From: Streptomyces corynorhini
Lineage (GTDB): Bacteria; Actinomycetota; Actinomycetes; Streptomycetales; Streptomycetaceae
Direction: 5' to 3'
Assembly: GCF_003346515.1 (NCBI RefSeq)
Contig: NZ_QQNA01000115.1
Location: 1 to 33,751, forward strand
DNA: 33,751 nucleotides
Position numbers and translations under genes: made by a program. The notes beneath the pieces were generated by a model. The model did no database searches. It was not told the DNA's origin and worked only from the letters and a program-made list of their open reading frames with translations. Positions 14,741 to 23,549 of the stretch are shown one piece after another (the first letter of the stretch is position 1; every line of letters begins with the position of its first letter).

Positions 14741-16132
14741 ATGTGGGTCATGACGTCATCTTGGGAAGAGCTGTTGCCCGGTACTCGGCGGGCACTGACA
14801 CACCGCATCGCCCGCGCTCAGGTCGAGGGGCGTGTGCCGTCGTTGGTCGGGGCGGTGGCGCGGGAGGGGCGGATGGTGTGGTCGGGGGCGCACGGTGGTG
14901 TGGACGGGCGTGCTCCGGATGCCGGGACGCAGTACCGCGTGGGATCGATCACCAAGACGTTCACCGCGGTGCTGGTATTGCGGCTGCGTGATGAGGGACT
15001 GCTCGATCTCAATGATCCCCTGGAGAAGCATCTTCCGGGCACGGGCGTCGGTGAGGTCACCGTCGCTCAGCTTCTCGGTCACGGCGCGGGGCTGAGCGCC
15101 GAGTCCCCGGCGCCCTGGTGGGAGCGGACCCCCGGTGTGCTGCGGCCGGGGCTGGCGGATGTTCTGGGGGACCGGCCGGTGCTGCATCCCGCGGGGCGGC
15201 GCCACCACTACTCCAATACGGGCTATACCTTGCTCGGTTCGCTGGTGGAGGCCGTCCGGGGAGCGTCGTGGGAGGAGACGTTGCGGCACGAGGTTCTCGG
15301 ACCGCTGGGCATGGACCGCACAGGCGCTGAGCCGGTCGCTCCGCACGCGCGCGGGTGGGCCGTGCATCCGTGGGCCGATGTGGTACTGCCCGAGCCGGCG
15401 GAGGATCTCGGGTTGATGGCTCCGGCCGGTCAGCTCTGGTCGACGGCTGAGGATCTCTGTCGCTTCGCGATGTTCCTCATCGAAGGGGACAGCCAGGTCC
15501 TGAGCCCCGCCTCCGTGGAGGAGCTGCGCACCCCGTCCGTACCCGCCGGGGCCGGGGAGTGGGATGGCGGCTACGGGCTCGGAGTGCAGCTGGCCCATCG
15601 GGGTGGGCGGACCCTGCTGGGGCACACGGGATCGCTGCCGGGCTTCGTGGCGGGTCTGTGGGCGAGCGCGGAGGACGGGGTGGCCGCGGTGGCGCTGGCC
15701 AATGCGACGTCCGGGCCGCAGATCTCCGCCGTGGCCGCGGATCTCCTCGGCATTGTGGCCGACGCGGAGCCTCGGATGCCCGAACCGTGGACGCCGCTGC
15801 CCGAGGTCGACCAGGAGCTGCTGGCCCTGACCGGTCCGTGGTACTGGGGTACGAGCGCCTTTGGGGTGAAGCTGGTGGCCGACCGGGGGATGGAGCTGTA
15901 CCCGCTGCGCGGTGGCGGTCGCGGCTCCCGCTTTGTCGCGCGGCCCGATGGGACCTGGGCGGGCCTCGACGGCTACTACGCGGGGGAGACCTTGCGCGTG
16001 GTGCGCCGGTCGGACGGATCGGTCAGCCACCTCGACCTCGGCTCGTTCGTCTTCACCCGGGAGCCGTACGGGCCGGGAGACGCCATTCCGGGCGGCGTGG
16101 ACGAAGGCGGCTGGCGAGGCGTCGGAGAGTGA
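14741..16132 (+). CDS. class C beta-lactamase-like serine hydrolase
   Basis: 463 residues. The active-site set is complete: SxxK as S69-I-T-K72 (YRVGSITKTF), YxN as Y156-S-N158 (HHYSNTGY), and HTG at 295-297 in place of KTG. A C-terminal extension after about 350 (WYWGTSAFGVKL) resembles the beta-barrel of this family. No signal peptide is visible, so it may be a cytosolic esterase or peptidase rather than a secreted lactamase. ATG 14741 or ATG 14750 could be the start; SD support is weak, and a TTAGAT lies at 14735-14740, so leaderless translation from 14750 is possible. Confidence 0.85.
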   Translation: MWVMTSSWEELLPGTRRALTHRIARAQVEGRVPSLVGAVAREGRMVWSGAHGGVDGRAPDAGTQYRVGSITKTFTAVLVLRLRDEGLLDLNDPLEKHLPGTGVGEVTVAQLLGHGAGLSAESPAPWWERTPGVLRPGLADVLGDRPVLHPAGRRHHYSNTGYTLLGSLVEAVRGASWEETLRHEVLGPLGMDRTGAEPVAPHARGWAVHPWADVVLPEPAEDLGLMAPAGQLWSTAEDLCRFAMFLIEGDSQVLSPASVEELRTPSVPAGAGEWDGGYGLGVQLAHRGGRTLLGHTGSLPGFVAGLWASAEDGVAAVALANATSGPQISAVAADLLGIVADAEPRMPEPWTPLPEVDQELLALTGPWYWGTSAFGVKLVADRGMELYPLRGGGRGSRFVARPDGTWAGLDGYYAGETLRVVRRSDGSVSHLDLGSFVFTREPYGPGDAIPGGVDEGGWRGVGE

Positions 16133-16144
16133 GGCAACACCGAC

Positions 16145-16158
16145 GTTTCACGTGAAAC
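16145..16158. other. parS site 3
   Basis: Perfect 14-bp core GTTTCACGTGAAAC, 12 bp after the serine hydrolase stop, in the gap before a convergent acetyltransferase. Confidence 0.9.
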
Positions 16159-16235
16159 CTGGCAGCGGCCTCGGCCGTCGGTGGCACACGAGCGGGGTTG
16201 GGTGCCGACGACGAAGCCGTCAGCAGGACGCGGTT

Positions 16236-16688
16236 TCAGATACTCAGCTTGAAACCGACGTGGGACGCGGTGAATCCCAGCCGCTCGTAGAAGCGGTGGG
16301 CGTCGGTCCGGGAGGTGTCGGAGGTCAGTTGGACCAGTTGGCACCCCTGGCGCCGCGATTCGTCGACCGCCCATTCGATGAACCGGGTTCCGAGGCCGCT
16401 GCCGCGCTCATCGGAATGGATCCGGACTCCTTCGATGATGGAGCGGGTCGCGCCGCGCCGGGACAGACCGGGCACGATGGTGAGCTGGAGCGTGCCGACC
16501 ACCCGGTCGTCGCGGGCGGCGACCATGAGGTGCTGGTTGGGGTCGTTGGCCATGCGCCGGTGGGCCTCGGCGTACGGGGCGAGGTCGTCGGGGGACTCCC
16601 GTTGGGCGCCGAGGGGGTCGTCCGCCAGCATGGCCACGATGGCGGGGATGTCGTCGCGGGTGGCGGGCCGTATCGTCAGATCGCTCAT
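16236..16688 (-). CDS. GNAT N-acetyltransferase
   Basis: 150 residues, a single GNAT domain of normal size. The acetyl-CoA loop is RGSGLG (95-100) after GVRIHSDE, and the end DAHRFYERLGFTASHVGF is the usual C-terminal motif. It acetylates an unknown amine, probably a small molecule. There is no SD before ATG 16688. It lies 101 nt downstream of a second GNAT gene on the same strand. Confidence 0.88.
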   Translation of the reverse strand: MSDLTIRPATRDDIPAIVAMLADDPLGAQRESPDDLAPYAEAHRRMANDPNQHLMVAARDDRVVGTLQLTIVPGLSRRGATRSIIEGVRIHSDERGSGLGTRFIEWAVDESRRQGCQLVQLTSDTSRTDAHRFYERLGFTASHVGFKLSI

Positions 16689-16741
16689 GATGTGCAGGCT
16701 ACGTCGCGCCGTGAGCGCGGGGCGCCCGTCCCGCTTGCCGT

Positions 16742-16775
16742 CGGCGCCGGGGGCCTGCTGGCCCTGGTGGCGCCG
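16742..16775. terminator. possible terminator between the two GNAT genes
   Basis: 7-bp arms CGGCGCC / GGCGCCG with a 20-nt loop, 15 nt past the stop of the upstream acetyltransferase gene. Confidence 0.35.
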
Positions 16776-16789
16776 GACCGGTCGGGAGA

Positions 16790-17650
16790 TCAGCCCGTTG
16801 CCATGCTCAGCGGCGCGAAGCGCCGCTTCCAGTCGCCCGGCAGGTCCGGGAGCCCACGGACCATGATGGTGGTCGGCGCGCCCGATGTGAGGCCGTGCGC
16901 TCTGCCCCAGCCCACCAGCTCCTGGTGGCGGGAGTCGATGTCCAGACGCAGCGGTCTGTCCGATCCGGCCAGTGAGGCTACCAGTGCCATGGCGGTCTCC
17001 GTATCCTGCGCGATCAGCGGACCGACGACATCTGCTTCCGGGGTGGGCCAGAGTCCCGCGTACCCCGTAAGGGCAGCGCCCTCACCGGACACTCTGAGCC
17101 GGTCCGCGAAGGCGGGGAGCCGCGCGAGCATGGCGGTACGGTCCACTCCGGACACCTCGGTGTCCAGACGGATGATGGCCGGGAGGTCGGCGGCGGTCGC
17201 GGCGCGGGTGGCGACGTGCGGCATGGGGGCGGGGGTGCGGAGAAGTCCGCTCAGCCTCTCCATCTCGCCGATGCCGGTGAAGCCGAGCTGCCGGTAGAGG
17301 GGTTGTCCGTACGGTGTCGCGTAGAGCATCAGAGGCGTCTCGCCCGCCTCCTCCAGTACGTGACTCATCAGCCGCCGGGCGAGGCCCTGCCGCGCGTGCC
17401 GTCGCGCGACGAGCACCATGCCGACGGCCGTCAGCCGGGAGCCGTAGGGGGTGGCGACGCAGACGGCCGCCAGTCGGCCGCCTTCGGGATCGTCGGGGTC
17501 GTCGATGCCGTAGCCCGTGCCCGCTGCCAGGAGCAGACTCCATTTGTGCTCCTCGCGTGTCCAGCCGCGGTCTTCGGCCAGGTCCGCGCAGGGCATGAGG
17601 TCGCCCATGGTCAGGGCTCGGATGGGCGGTACGGAGAGCGGTGTCGACAT
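16790..17650 (-). CDS. two-domain GNAT acetyltransferase
   Basis: 286 residues. The first domain has the CoA-binding pattern VARRHARQGLARRLM (loop at 87-92) and YRQLGF; the second half, from about 160, resembles the C-terminal YitH/Acetyltransf_18-type domain (PLIAQDTETAMALVASLA). The substrate is unknown. The start has no clear SD. A parS site lies 124 bp upstream, between this gene and the divergent HAD gene. Confidence 0.82.
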   Translation of the reverse strand: MSTPLSVPPIRALTMGDLMPCADLAEDRGWTREEHKWSLLLAAGTGYGIDDPDDPEGGRLAAVCVATPYGSRLTAVGMVLVARRHARQGLARRLMSHVLEEAGETPLMLYATPYGQPLYRQLGFTGIGEMERLSGLLRTPAPMPHVATRAATAADLPAIIRLDTEVSGVDRTAMLARLPAFADRLRVSGEGAALTGYAGLWPTPEADVVGPLIAQDTETAMALVASLAGSDRPLRLDIDSRHQELVGWGRAHGLTSGAPTTIMVRGLPDLPGDWKRRFAPLSMATG

Positions 17651-17772
17651 GGTCGTCAGGCTGTCGGAGCGGGAGCCTGTTCGTCCACCGCATTACGGGT
17701 GGGCGGACGAGACGGTTCGCGGTCGATCGGGGAGTTGATATCCGGTCATGTCGCGTCGGCCATGGAGCGGGA

Positions 17773-17788
17773 TGTTTCACGTGAAACA
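17773..17788. other. parS site 4
   Basis: Perfect 16-bp TGTTTCACGTGAAACA in the divergent intergenic region between the second GNAT and the HAD phosphatase. Confidence 0.92.
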
Positions 17789-17856
17789 CGGCACCCGATG
17801 CCCGGTCGCTGGACGCGGGACGACGGCGGCAGGCGCAGGGACTAACCTCGGTGCAC

Positions 17857-18498
17857 ATGGCGAGCGTGCGCAGGCTTCATCTCTTCGACCTCGATGGAAC
17901 GCTCATCCGAGGGTCGGCTGCCGCTGTGGAAATTTCCCGCCAGTTGGGGCTGAGTGCCGAAATCGCCCAGTTGGAGGCCGAGTTCCTGTCACAGGGACTG
18001 GCACCGGGTGAATTCGCGGTCAGGGCTCGACAGTTGTGGGCGGAACTCACTGCGGCGCAGGTGGCGGCGGCCTTCGAGGGGGCTCCCTGGCTGGCCGGCA
18101 TCCGCGAGGTATGGGCGGACATTCGGGAACGCGGGGATTACTGTGCTGTTATCTCCCTCTCGCCCGATTTCTTTGTTTCGCGACTGCTGGGCTGGGGTGT
18201 GCACGCCGCGCACGGTTCGCGCTGGCCCGAACTGCCCTTTGTCGAGCCGGTCGACCGGGCGGGCATTCTCACCCCGGCCGCCAAGGTGAAGATCGCGAAC
18301 CAGCTGTGCGCAGAGTTCGGGGTGGGCATGGACGACTGTGTTGCCTATGGTGATTCGATGTCGGATGCGGACATCTTCGCCGTGGTACCCAGGTCGGTGG
18401 CGGTGAACGCGGATCACCATCTGTCGGGGCTCGCTACGCACACGTACTCGGGGGGCGATCTGCGTGAGGCCTATGAACTGGCCCGCCCCCAGCAGTAA
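17857..18498 (+). CDS. HAD-IB phosphatase (SerB-like)
   Basis: 213 residues. The motifs are in order: I, FDLDGTLI (nucleophile and acid aspartates); II, VISLSPDFF (serine); III, AAKVKIA (lysine); IV, YGDSMSDADIF. It resembles the phosphoserine phosphatase branch of the HAD superfamily, but the substrate is not fixed. GTG 17851 is an alternative start two codons upstream; neither has a strong SD. The gene ends about 300 bp before the globin-reductase gene. Confidence 0.85.
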   Translation: MASVRRLHLFDLDGTLIRGSAAAVEISRQLGLSAEIAQLEAEFLSQGLAPGEFAVRARQLWAELTAAQVAAAFEGAPWLAGIREVWADIRERGDYCAVISLSPDFFVSRLLGWGVHAAHGSRWPELPFVEPVDRAGILTPAAKVKIANQLCAEFGVGMDDCVAYGDSMSDADIFAVVPRSVAVNADHHLSGLATHTYSGGDLREAYELARPQQ

Positions 18499-18708
18499 TA
18501 CCCTGGCCCCCGCAGTGCCGTGGAAACGCGGTCGGAATCCGGCGGATGAACACGGAGCAATGCAGCCTAACGGTAAATCCGGCACCGATGGCCGGACTTC
18601 GCGCTTTTTGTCCCCCGCGCCGGTGGGGCCTGGCATGCTGCGACGGCAGGCGCTGCGGTCAATGTCGCATCGTGTTACCCCGCGCCCGAATGCGGGCTAC
18701 GGCGGGGG

Positions 18709-18737
18709 TTGACATGACCTGACGGCAGTCCTAGTCA
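18709..18737 (+). promoter_or_regulatory. sigma-70-type promoter of the globin-reductase gene
   Basis: Consensus -35 TTGACA (18709-18714), a 17-nt spacer and -10 TAGTCA (18732-18737). The start would be near 18744, 74 nt before the chosen ATG. The gap 18499-18817 shows nothing else convincing. Confidence 0.7.
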
Positions 18738-18817
18738 GAGCGGGGGGAATTACCAGCGTATTCCGGTCCAGCGGGAGCGCGCAGACCGACTGAAAGATGT
18801 TCGAGGCGAGGCACACG

Positions 18818-20647
18818 ATGGACGCTCCGACCACCACGTCGGCCGACAACGGCACTTCCGGAGACGGTGGGACCTCGGGAAGCGGCTGGTTCGCTCCCCG
18901 CAAGGCCCCAAGCGGCAGCGGCGGCCGACCGGATGCCGGGACGGAAGGCGGCGCTGAGGCGGCGGGCCGGGAACGAATACCCGTTCCGAGCCGCTCGCTT
19001 GCCTCCATACGCCCGGTGGGTACCGGCGGGACCCGTTCCGCGCCGCCCCCGCGTGAAGGCGCCGAGGGGCCGGCAGGCCGCACGGACGGCGATGCCGTGC
19101 CCGTACCGGCGGCCGACGTTCCCGACGCTTTCCAACCACGGCACAAGGGGCGTCAGAGCGCCGAGGGGCCCGCTGCCCACCCTCAGGTGCCCGAAGGGCC
19201 TCCGGTGGCGGTGGACAGCGCCGAGCAGGCTCCGGCGCAGCCTCCGCGGACCCACGCTCCCGCTGCCGCCGCGCTGCCGGAGGAGCTGACGCCCGACACC
19301 GTGCGTCCGCACCCCGTGCAGCCGGAGTCTCCGCGGCAGGAATCGCAGCCGAAGCCCGCGCCGTCCGGCGCCATGCCCGAGGAGGCTGTCCGGGAAGCCG
19401 GGAGCGGCGGCGCCGGATCCTTGCCGCCGGAGGTGCCGGTATCGGCCGCGCTGCCGCCCGAGGTACGGGCGGAGCAGGAGCCGGCCGACCCGCCGCCCGC
19501 CGCGGTCGCCGATCCGAACGCCTCGCCCGACGCCGTGCTCGTACGCCGTACCCTCGCCGAGATCGGCCCGGTCTCCGACCAGGTGACGTCCTACTTCTAC
19601 TCGCTGCTGTTCGTCCGCAACCCCGACCTGCGGGCTCTGTTCCCCGTGGCCATGGACGCCCAGCGCGACCGGCTGCTCAAGGCGCTGCTCACGGCCGCCG
19701 AGCACATGGACTCGCCGGCCATCCTGACGGACTACCTCCGCCATCTGGGCCGAGGGCACCGTAAGTACGGCACGCGCGCGACGCACTACCCGGCCGTCGG
19801 GGAAGCGCTGCTGGGCGCGCTGTCCCGGTACGCCGTCGGCACCTGGGACGACGCGACCGAGGGCGCCTGGGTCAGGACGTACACCACGATCTCGCAGATC
19901 ATGATCGACGCGGCCGCCGAGAACGAGCAGCACGCGCCGGCCTGGTGGCAGGCCGAAGTGGTCTCGCACGAGCGTCGCACCGCGGACATCGCCGTCGTCA
20001 CGGTCCGGCCCGACCAGCCCTATCCGTTCCGCGCCGGGCAGTACACCAGCATGGAGACACCGTGGTGGCCCCGGGTCTGGCGGCACTACTCCTTCGCCTC
20101 CGCGCCCCGCCCCGACGGCCTGCTGTCCTTCCACATCAAGGCGGTACCGGCGGGCTGGGTCTCCAACGCGCTGGTCCACCGCGCCGGGCCCGGCGACGTG
20201 CTGCGGCTGGGGCCGCCCGTCGGTTCCATGACCGTCGACCACAGCACCGACAACGGTCTGCTCTGCCTCGGCGGAGGCACCGGTATCGCGCCGATCAAGG
20301 CGCTCATCGAGGATGTCGCCGAGCATGGGCACCGGCGCAGGGTCGAGGTCTTCTACGGCGCGCGCCACGATCAGGACCTGTACGACATCGAGACGATGCT
20401 GCGTCTCCAGAGCGAGCACCCGTGGCTGGCGGTGCGCCCCGTGGTCGCCGAGGGGCCGAGCCAGGGTCTGACGGGTCGGCTCCCGGAGGCGGTGCGCGAC
20501 TACGGTCCCTGGCACGAGTACGACGGGTATCTGTCGGGGCCTCCCGGGCTGATCCGCAGCGGGCTCGACGCGCTCAGAGGGGTCGGGATCCCGTCGGAGC
20601 GGATCCGGCACGACTCCCTGGAGGAACTGCTGGCAGCGGCCAACTAG
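18818..20647 (+). CDS. flavohaemoglobin-like globin-reductase with long disordered head
   Basis: 609 residues. Residues 1 to about 235 are proline-, alanine- and glutamate-rich and of low complexity. A globin domain follows (about 236-367) with the YFYSLLF helix (Y259-Y261) and the likely proximal histidine H314 in GRGHRKYG. Then come the FAD domain, with RHYS (422-425), and the NAD domain, with GGGTGIAP (485-492), ending in the YLSGPPGLI motif. Flavohaemoglobins oxidise NO to nitrate with O2 and NADH. The head, larger than a whole globin, is unusual. ATG 18818 has GCGAGG 6 nt upstream; ATG 18797 is a weaker alternative. Confidence 0.9.
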   Translation: MDAPTTTSADNGTSGDGGTSGSGWFAPRKAPSGSGGRPDAGTEGGAEAAGRERIPVPSRSLASIRPVGTGGTRSAPPPREGAEGPAGRTDGDAVPVPAADVPDAFQPRHKGRQSAEGPAAHPQVPEGPPVAVDSAEQAPAQPPRTHAPAAAALPEELTPDTVRPHPVQPESPRQESQPKPAPSGAMPEEAVREAGSGGAGSLPPEVPVSAALPPEVRAEQEPADPPPAAVADPNASPDAVLVRRTLAEIGPVSDQVTSYFYSLLFVRNPDLRALFPVAMDAQRDRLLKALLTAAEHMDSPAILTDYLRHLGRGHRKYGTRATHYPAVGEALLGALSRYAVGTWDDATEGAWVRTYTTISQIMIDAAAENEQHAPAWWQAEVVSHERRTADIAVVTVRPDQPYPFRAGQYTSMETPWWPRVWRHYSFASAPRPDGLLSFHIKAVPAGWVSNALVHRAGPGDVLRLGPPVGSMTVDHSTDNGLLCLGGGTGIAPIKALIEDVAEHGHRRRVEVFYGARHDQDLYDIETMLRLQSEHPWLAVRPVVAEGPSQGLTGRLPEAVRDYGPWHEYDGYLSGPPGLIRSGLDALRGVGIPSERIRHDSLEELLAAAN

Positions 20648-20727
20648 GTCTGGTCCGGGCGGCCTTCGCCGGGGCCGGAACGCCCGGCACGGCAGCTGCC
20701 CGCGTACCCGTACTCGTTCCGGTGCTC

Positions 20728-20751
20728 CGTACCCGTACCCGTACCCGTACG
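20728..20751. repeat. hexanucleotide repeat (CGTACC)n
   Basis: Three CGTACC units and a CGTACG in a row between the convergent globin-reductase and Nudix genes. A stem CCCG(TA)CTCGT / ACGAGCGGG across it is possible but imperfect, so I do not call it a terminator. Confidence 0.5.
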
Positions 20752-20772
20752 AGCGGGGATTCGGAGTGACTG

Positions 20773-21252
20773 TCAGCCCAGGTCGGGGGCGTGCATGGCG
20801 CGCACGCCCTCGATGTTGCCGTCCAGGTAGTGCCGCAGTGACAGCGGTACGAGATGGACCGCGGCGATTCCGACCCGGCTGAACGGGATCCTGACGATCT
20901 CGTACTCCCCGCTCGGCTCCTCGATCTCGGGGCCGTGCCGCAGGGACGGGTCCATGGACGCGAGCCGGCAGACGAAGAAGTGCTGCACCTTCACTCCGGT
21001 CACACCGCTGCCGGCGATGTGCTCGACGGTGTCCACGAAGCAGGGCACCACGTCGACGATCTTCGCGCCCAGCTCCTCGTCCACCTCGCGGTGGAGCGCC
21101 TCGACGACGGTGGTGTCGCTCTTCTCCACCCCGCCACCGGGAGTGACCCAGTAGGGATCCACGCCGGGTTTGGTGCGTTTGATGAGGATCAGGTCAGCGC
21201 CGTCCAGCAGGATGGCGCGTGCGGTGCGCTTGACCACGGGCCGTTCGGTCAT
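20773..21252 (-). CDS. Nudix hydrolase-like protein
   Basis: 159 residues. The Nudix helix is recognisable as TPGGGVEKSDTT...HREVDEELGA, keeping REVDEELG, but the glutamate usually found eight residues before the R is a threonine. It would hydrolyse a nucleoside diphosphate-linked substrate with Mg2+; the deviation may alter specificity. It starts 51 nt after the LysR gene stop on the same strand and may share its transcript. Confidence 0.82.
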   Translation of the reverse strand: MTERPVVKRTARAILLDGADLILIKRTKPGVDPYWVTPGGGVEKSDTTVVEALHREVDEELGAKIVDVVPCFVDTVEHIAGSGVTGVKVQHFFVCRLASMDPSLRHGPEIEEPSGEYEIVRIPFSRVGIAAVHLVPLSLRHYLDGNIEGVRAMHAPDLG

Positions 21253-21303
21253 GGGAGAAGGTTCGCCCGCTCCACCGGGTCTGAAACTCCTCCGGCCCCG
21301 CCG

Positions 21304-22197
21304 TCACCAGTCGACGGCCGCGCGCAGCAGCCACTCGTGCGCCCGTGCGATCGGCGGGAGGGCCAGCGTGCCCGTGCGCACGACCAGGAAATAGGTGCGC
21401 AGCGGAGGCACCGGCGGGTCGAGGAGAGCGACCACCTCTCCGCGCTCCAGGGCCGCTTCGCAGAGGTAGCGGGGCAGTACGGCGAGCCCGGCGCCGGCGG
21501 CCGCGCATTCGAGTACCGCGCGCAGGTCGGGAACGATGACCGTGCCCGCGGCGGCGGGCCGGGAGTCGAAGACGGCGGCCCAGTAGCGGGAGACGAGGGG
21601 GAGGGACTCGTGTACTTCCACCACGGGCAGCTGTTCCAGCACCACCTGTCCCTCGCGCAGCACGGTGTGGCCGAGCCGGGCCGCCCAGCGGGGCGCGGCG
21701 ATCAGTACGTGTTCCTCGTCGCAGAGCGGAGTCGCGGTGAGCAGTCCGCCCCGGGGACGGGCGGTGGCGATGGCCAGATCATGGTGTCCGGCGGCCAGAC
21801 TTTCGAGGATTTCCCCGGCGTTGCCGAAGAACGAGGTGCGCAGCGCAAGGCCCTGGGTGGTGAGGGGAGTGAGCGCGGGCAGCACGCGCAGGGAGGTGAA
21901 TTCGGGTGGTCCGGCCAGGTGGAGGGTGCGTACGCGGGATTCCTCCTCGATTCCGGTCTCGGCGATCTCGACCAGCGCGTCGAGGTGGGGTGCGGCGCGG
22001 TGGGCGAGTTCGTCGCCGATCGTGGTGGGGGTCACGCCCCGGGCCTGGCGCAGGAAGAGCGGGCGGCCCAGTTGCCGCTCCAGGGTGCGGATCTGGCCGG
22101 TCACGGCGGGCTGGGAGAGGCCGAGCAGCGCGGCGGCGCGGGTGAAGGACCCCGCGCGGTGCACGGTGACGAAGGTGCGCAGCAGAGCCAGGTCCAT
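21304..22197 (-). CDS. LysR-family transcriptional regulator
   Basis: 297 residues, standard length. The N-terminal winged HTH covers about 1-60 (LALLRTFVTVHRAGSFTRAA, LGLSQPAVTGQIRTLERQLG, PLFLRQARGV), followed by a periplasmic-binding-like effector domain (LHLAGPPEFTSLRVLP). GGGAG lies 8 nt before ATG 22197. Upstream, CTAT-N10-ATAG (22250-22267) could be its own binding site. No divergent target gene lies next to it. Targets may be the downstream Nudix gene or elsewhere. Confidence 0.92.
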   Translation of the reverse strand: MDLALLRTFVTVHRAGSFTRAAALLGLSQPAVTGQIRTLERQLGRPLFLRQARGVTPTTIGDELAHRAAPHLDALVEIAETGIEEESRVRTLHLAGPPEFTSLRVLPALTPLTTQGLALRTSFFGNAGEILESLAAGHHDLAIATARPRGGLLTATPLCDEEHVLIAAPRWAARLGHTVLREGQVVLEQLPVVEVHESLPLVSRYWAAVFDSRPAAAGTVIVPDLRAVLECAAAGAGLAVLPRYLCEAALERGEVVALLDPPVPPLRTYFLVVRTGTLALPPIARAHEWLLRAAVDW

Positions 22198-22249
22198 GTC
22201 CTGCTCTCCCGTCCTGAACCTCGCCCCCGCAGCAACTTCGGACCGTCAA

Positions 22250-22267
22250 CTATAAATAAGTCGATAG
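22250..22267. promoter_or_regulatory. LysR-box-like inverted repeat
   Basis: CTAT (22250-22253) and ATAG (22264-22267) with 10 nt between, fitting the T-N11-A type of LysR sites. It sits in the AT-richest stretch of this region, 53 bp upstream of the LysR start, so autoregulation is likely. Confidence 0.45.
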
Positions 22268-22286
22268 CTCCCTGTCGCTACTGTGA

Positions 22287-22315
22287 TTGGACACTGACGC
22301 AGAGTCAACTAGCCT
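22287..22315 (+). promoter_or_regulatory. possible promoter facing the PLP-lyase terminator
   Basis: TTGGAC (22287-22292), a 17-nt spacer and TAGCCT (22310-22315). It points at a hairpin only about 30 bp away and at no plus-strand gene. Confidence 0.35.
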
Positions 22316-22347
22316 TGGACAGGTGGTTCTCCGCGCGTGGAACCCGG

Positions 22348-22384
22348 GACGGTCCGAGCCATGAGGGGGGAGGCTCGGACCGTC
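22348..22384. terminator. 13-bp-stem terminator after the PLP lyase
   Basis: GACGGTCCGAGCC / GGCTCGGACCGTC with an 11-nt loop, 32 nt past the lyase stop on the minus strand. On the plus strand it is followed by TGTCTT, so it can act both ways. Confidence 0.75.
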
Positions 22385-22415
22385 TGTCTTCCCGGGCGCC
22401 GTCCCGGGCGCCGGG

Positions 22416-23549
22416 TCAGCGGGCCGCCGCGTCCAGGGCGCGCAGTACGTCCGCGATCAGGTCCTCGGGGTCTTCCGCGCCGACGGAGAAGCGGACGAAG
22501 CCTTCCGGTACGGCGTCGCCGCCCCACCGTCCGCGCCGCTCGGCCGTGGACCGTACGCCGCCGAAGCTCGTCGCGTCGTCCACCAGCCGCAGACCGTCCA
22601 GAAAGCGTTCGGCCCGGTCCCGGTCGGGCAGGACGAACGAGACGACGGAGCCGAAGCGCCGCATCTGCCGCGAGGCGATCGGATGCGAGGGGTCGTCGGC
22701 CAGTCCTGGGTGGCGCAGCCCGGTCACCTCGTCGCGTCCTTCCAGCGCCTTCGCCAGCTCCAGGGCGGTGGCGCACTGCCGGTCGACGCGCAGCTGGAGG
22801 GTGGCCAGCGAGCGGTGCGCGAGCCATGCCTCCATCGGTCCCGGGATGGCTCCGACGACCTTGCGCCAGCGTCGTACGTCCGCCGCGAGCCCCGGATCGC
22901 CGGTGGTCACATGGCCGAGGAGGATGTCTCCGTGGCCGGTCATGCCCTTGGTGTCGCTGGCCACGGAGAAGTCGGCGCCCAGTTCGAGCGGGCGCTGGCC
23001 GAGGGGGGTGGCGAGGGTGTTGTCGACGGCGACCAGGGCGCCGGCCGCGTGTGCCTCGCGCACCAGGCGCCGTACGTCGCAGACGTCGAGCCCGGGGTTG
23101 GAGGGGGTCTCGATCCACAGCAGCCGGGCCCCGGCCAGCACGTCCAGCTGGGCGTCGCCGCCGGTCGGGGCGGTCCGTACCTCGACGCCGTACGCCTCAA
23201 GGCGTTCCCGCAGCAGCGGGAGGGCCTGGTAGCCGTCGTCGGGCAGGACGACGGCTTCGCCGGCCTTGAGCTGTGAGAAGAGGACCGCGGAGATCGCGGC
23301 CATGCCGGAGGCGAAGGTGACCGTCTCGACGGACTCCCCCGGTGCCTCCAGCTCGCCGATGGCGCGCTCCAGGTGCGTCCAGGTCGGGTTCTCGTCCCTG
23401 CCGTAGGTGTAGGGCCCGGTGGGTTCACCGGGCAGGTGGAAGTGGGCGGCGAAGACCGGACCCGGGAGGGTCGGCTCGTACTTCACGGGGTCGGGCAGCC
23501 CGGCCCGGACCGCGCGGGTGCCGTCGCCGATGGCTCTGTCGTCGTTCAT
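22416..23549 (-). CDS. Cys/Met-metabolism PLP enzyme, cystathionine gamma-lyase-like
   Basis: 377 residues. Family blocks are YTYGRDENPTW, TFASGMAAISAVL, WIETPSNPGLDV, VAVDNTLATPLGQRPLELGAD and SDTKGMTGHGD, where K201 is the likely PLP lysine. The reaction is beta- or gamma-elimination or replacement on cystathionine or similar sulfur amino acids; lyase versus synthase cannot be decided. AGGAG precedes ATG 23549, and the ATG overlaps the ptpA stop in an ATGA, so translation is coupled to the phosphatase. It is the last gene of the holin-like - ptpA - lyase operon. Confidence 0.88.
   Translation of the reverse strand: MNDDRAIGDGTRAVRAGLPDPVKYEPTLPGPVFAAHFHLPGEPTGPYTYGRDENPTWTHLERAIGELEAPGESVETVTFASGMAAISAVLFSQLKAGEAVVLPDDGYQALPLLRERLEAYGVEVRTAPTGGDAQLDVLAGARLLWIETPSNPGLDVCDVRRLVREAHAAGALVAVDNTLATPLGQRPLELGADFSVASDTKGMTGHGDILLGHVTTGDPGLAADVRRWRKVVGAIPGPMEAWLAHRSLATLQLRVDRQCATALELAKALEGRDEVTGLRHPGLADDPSHPIASRQMRRFGSVVSFVLPDRDRAERFLDGLRLVDDATSFGGVRSTAERRGRWGGDAVPEGFVRFSVGAEDPEDLIADVLRALDAAAR

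Noticed and set aside
18731..20611. 626-codon open frame antisense to the globin-reductase
   Set aside because: Arg/Gly/Val-rich shadow frame; all catalytic motifs are on the plus strand.
20854..23232. 792-codon plus-strand open frame over Nudix, LysR and PLP genes
   Set aside because: It runs across three recognised minus-strand genes and has no SD, domain or sensible composition.
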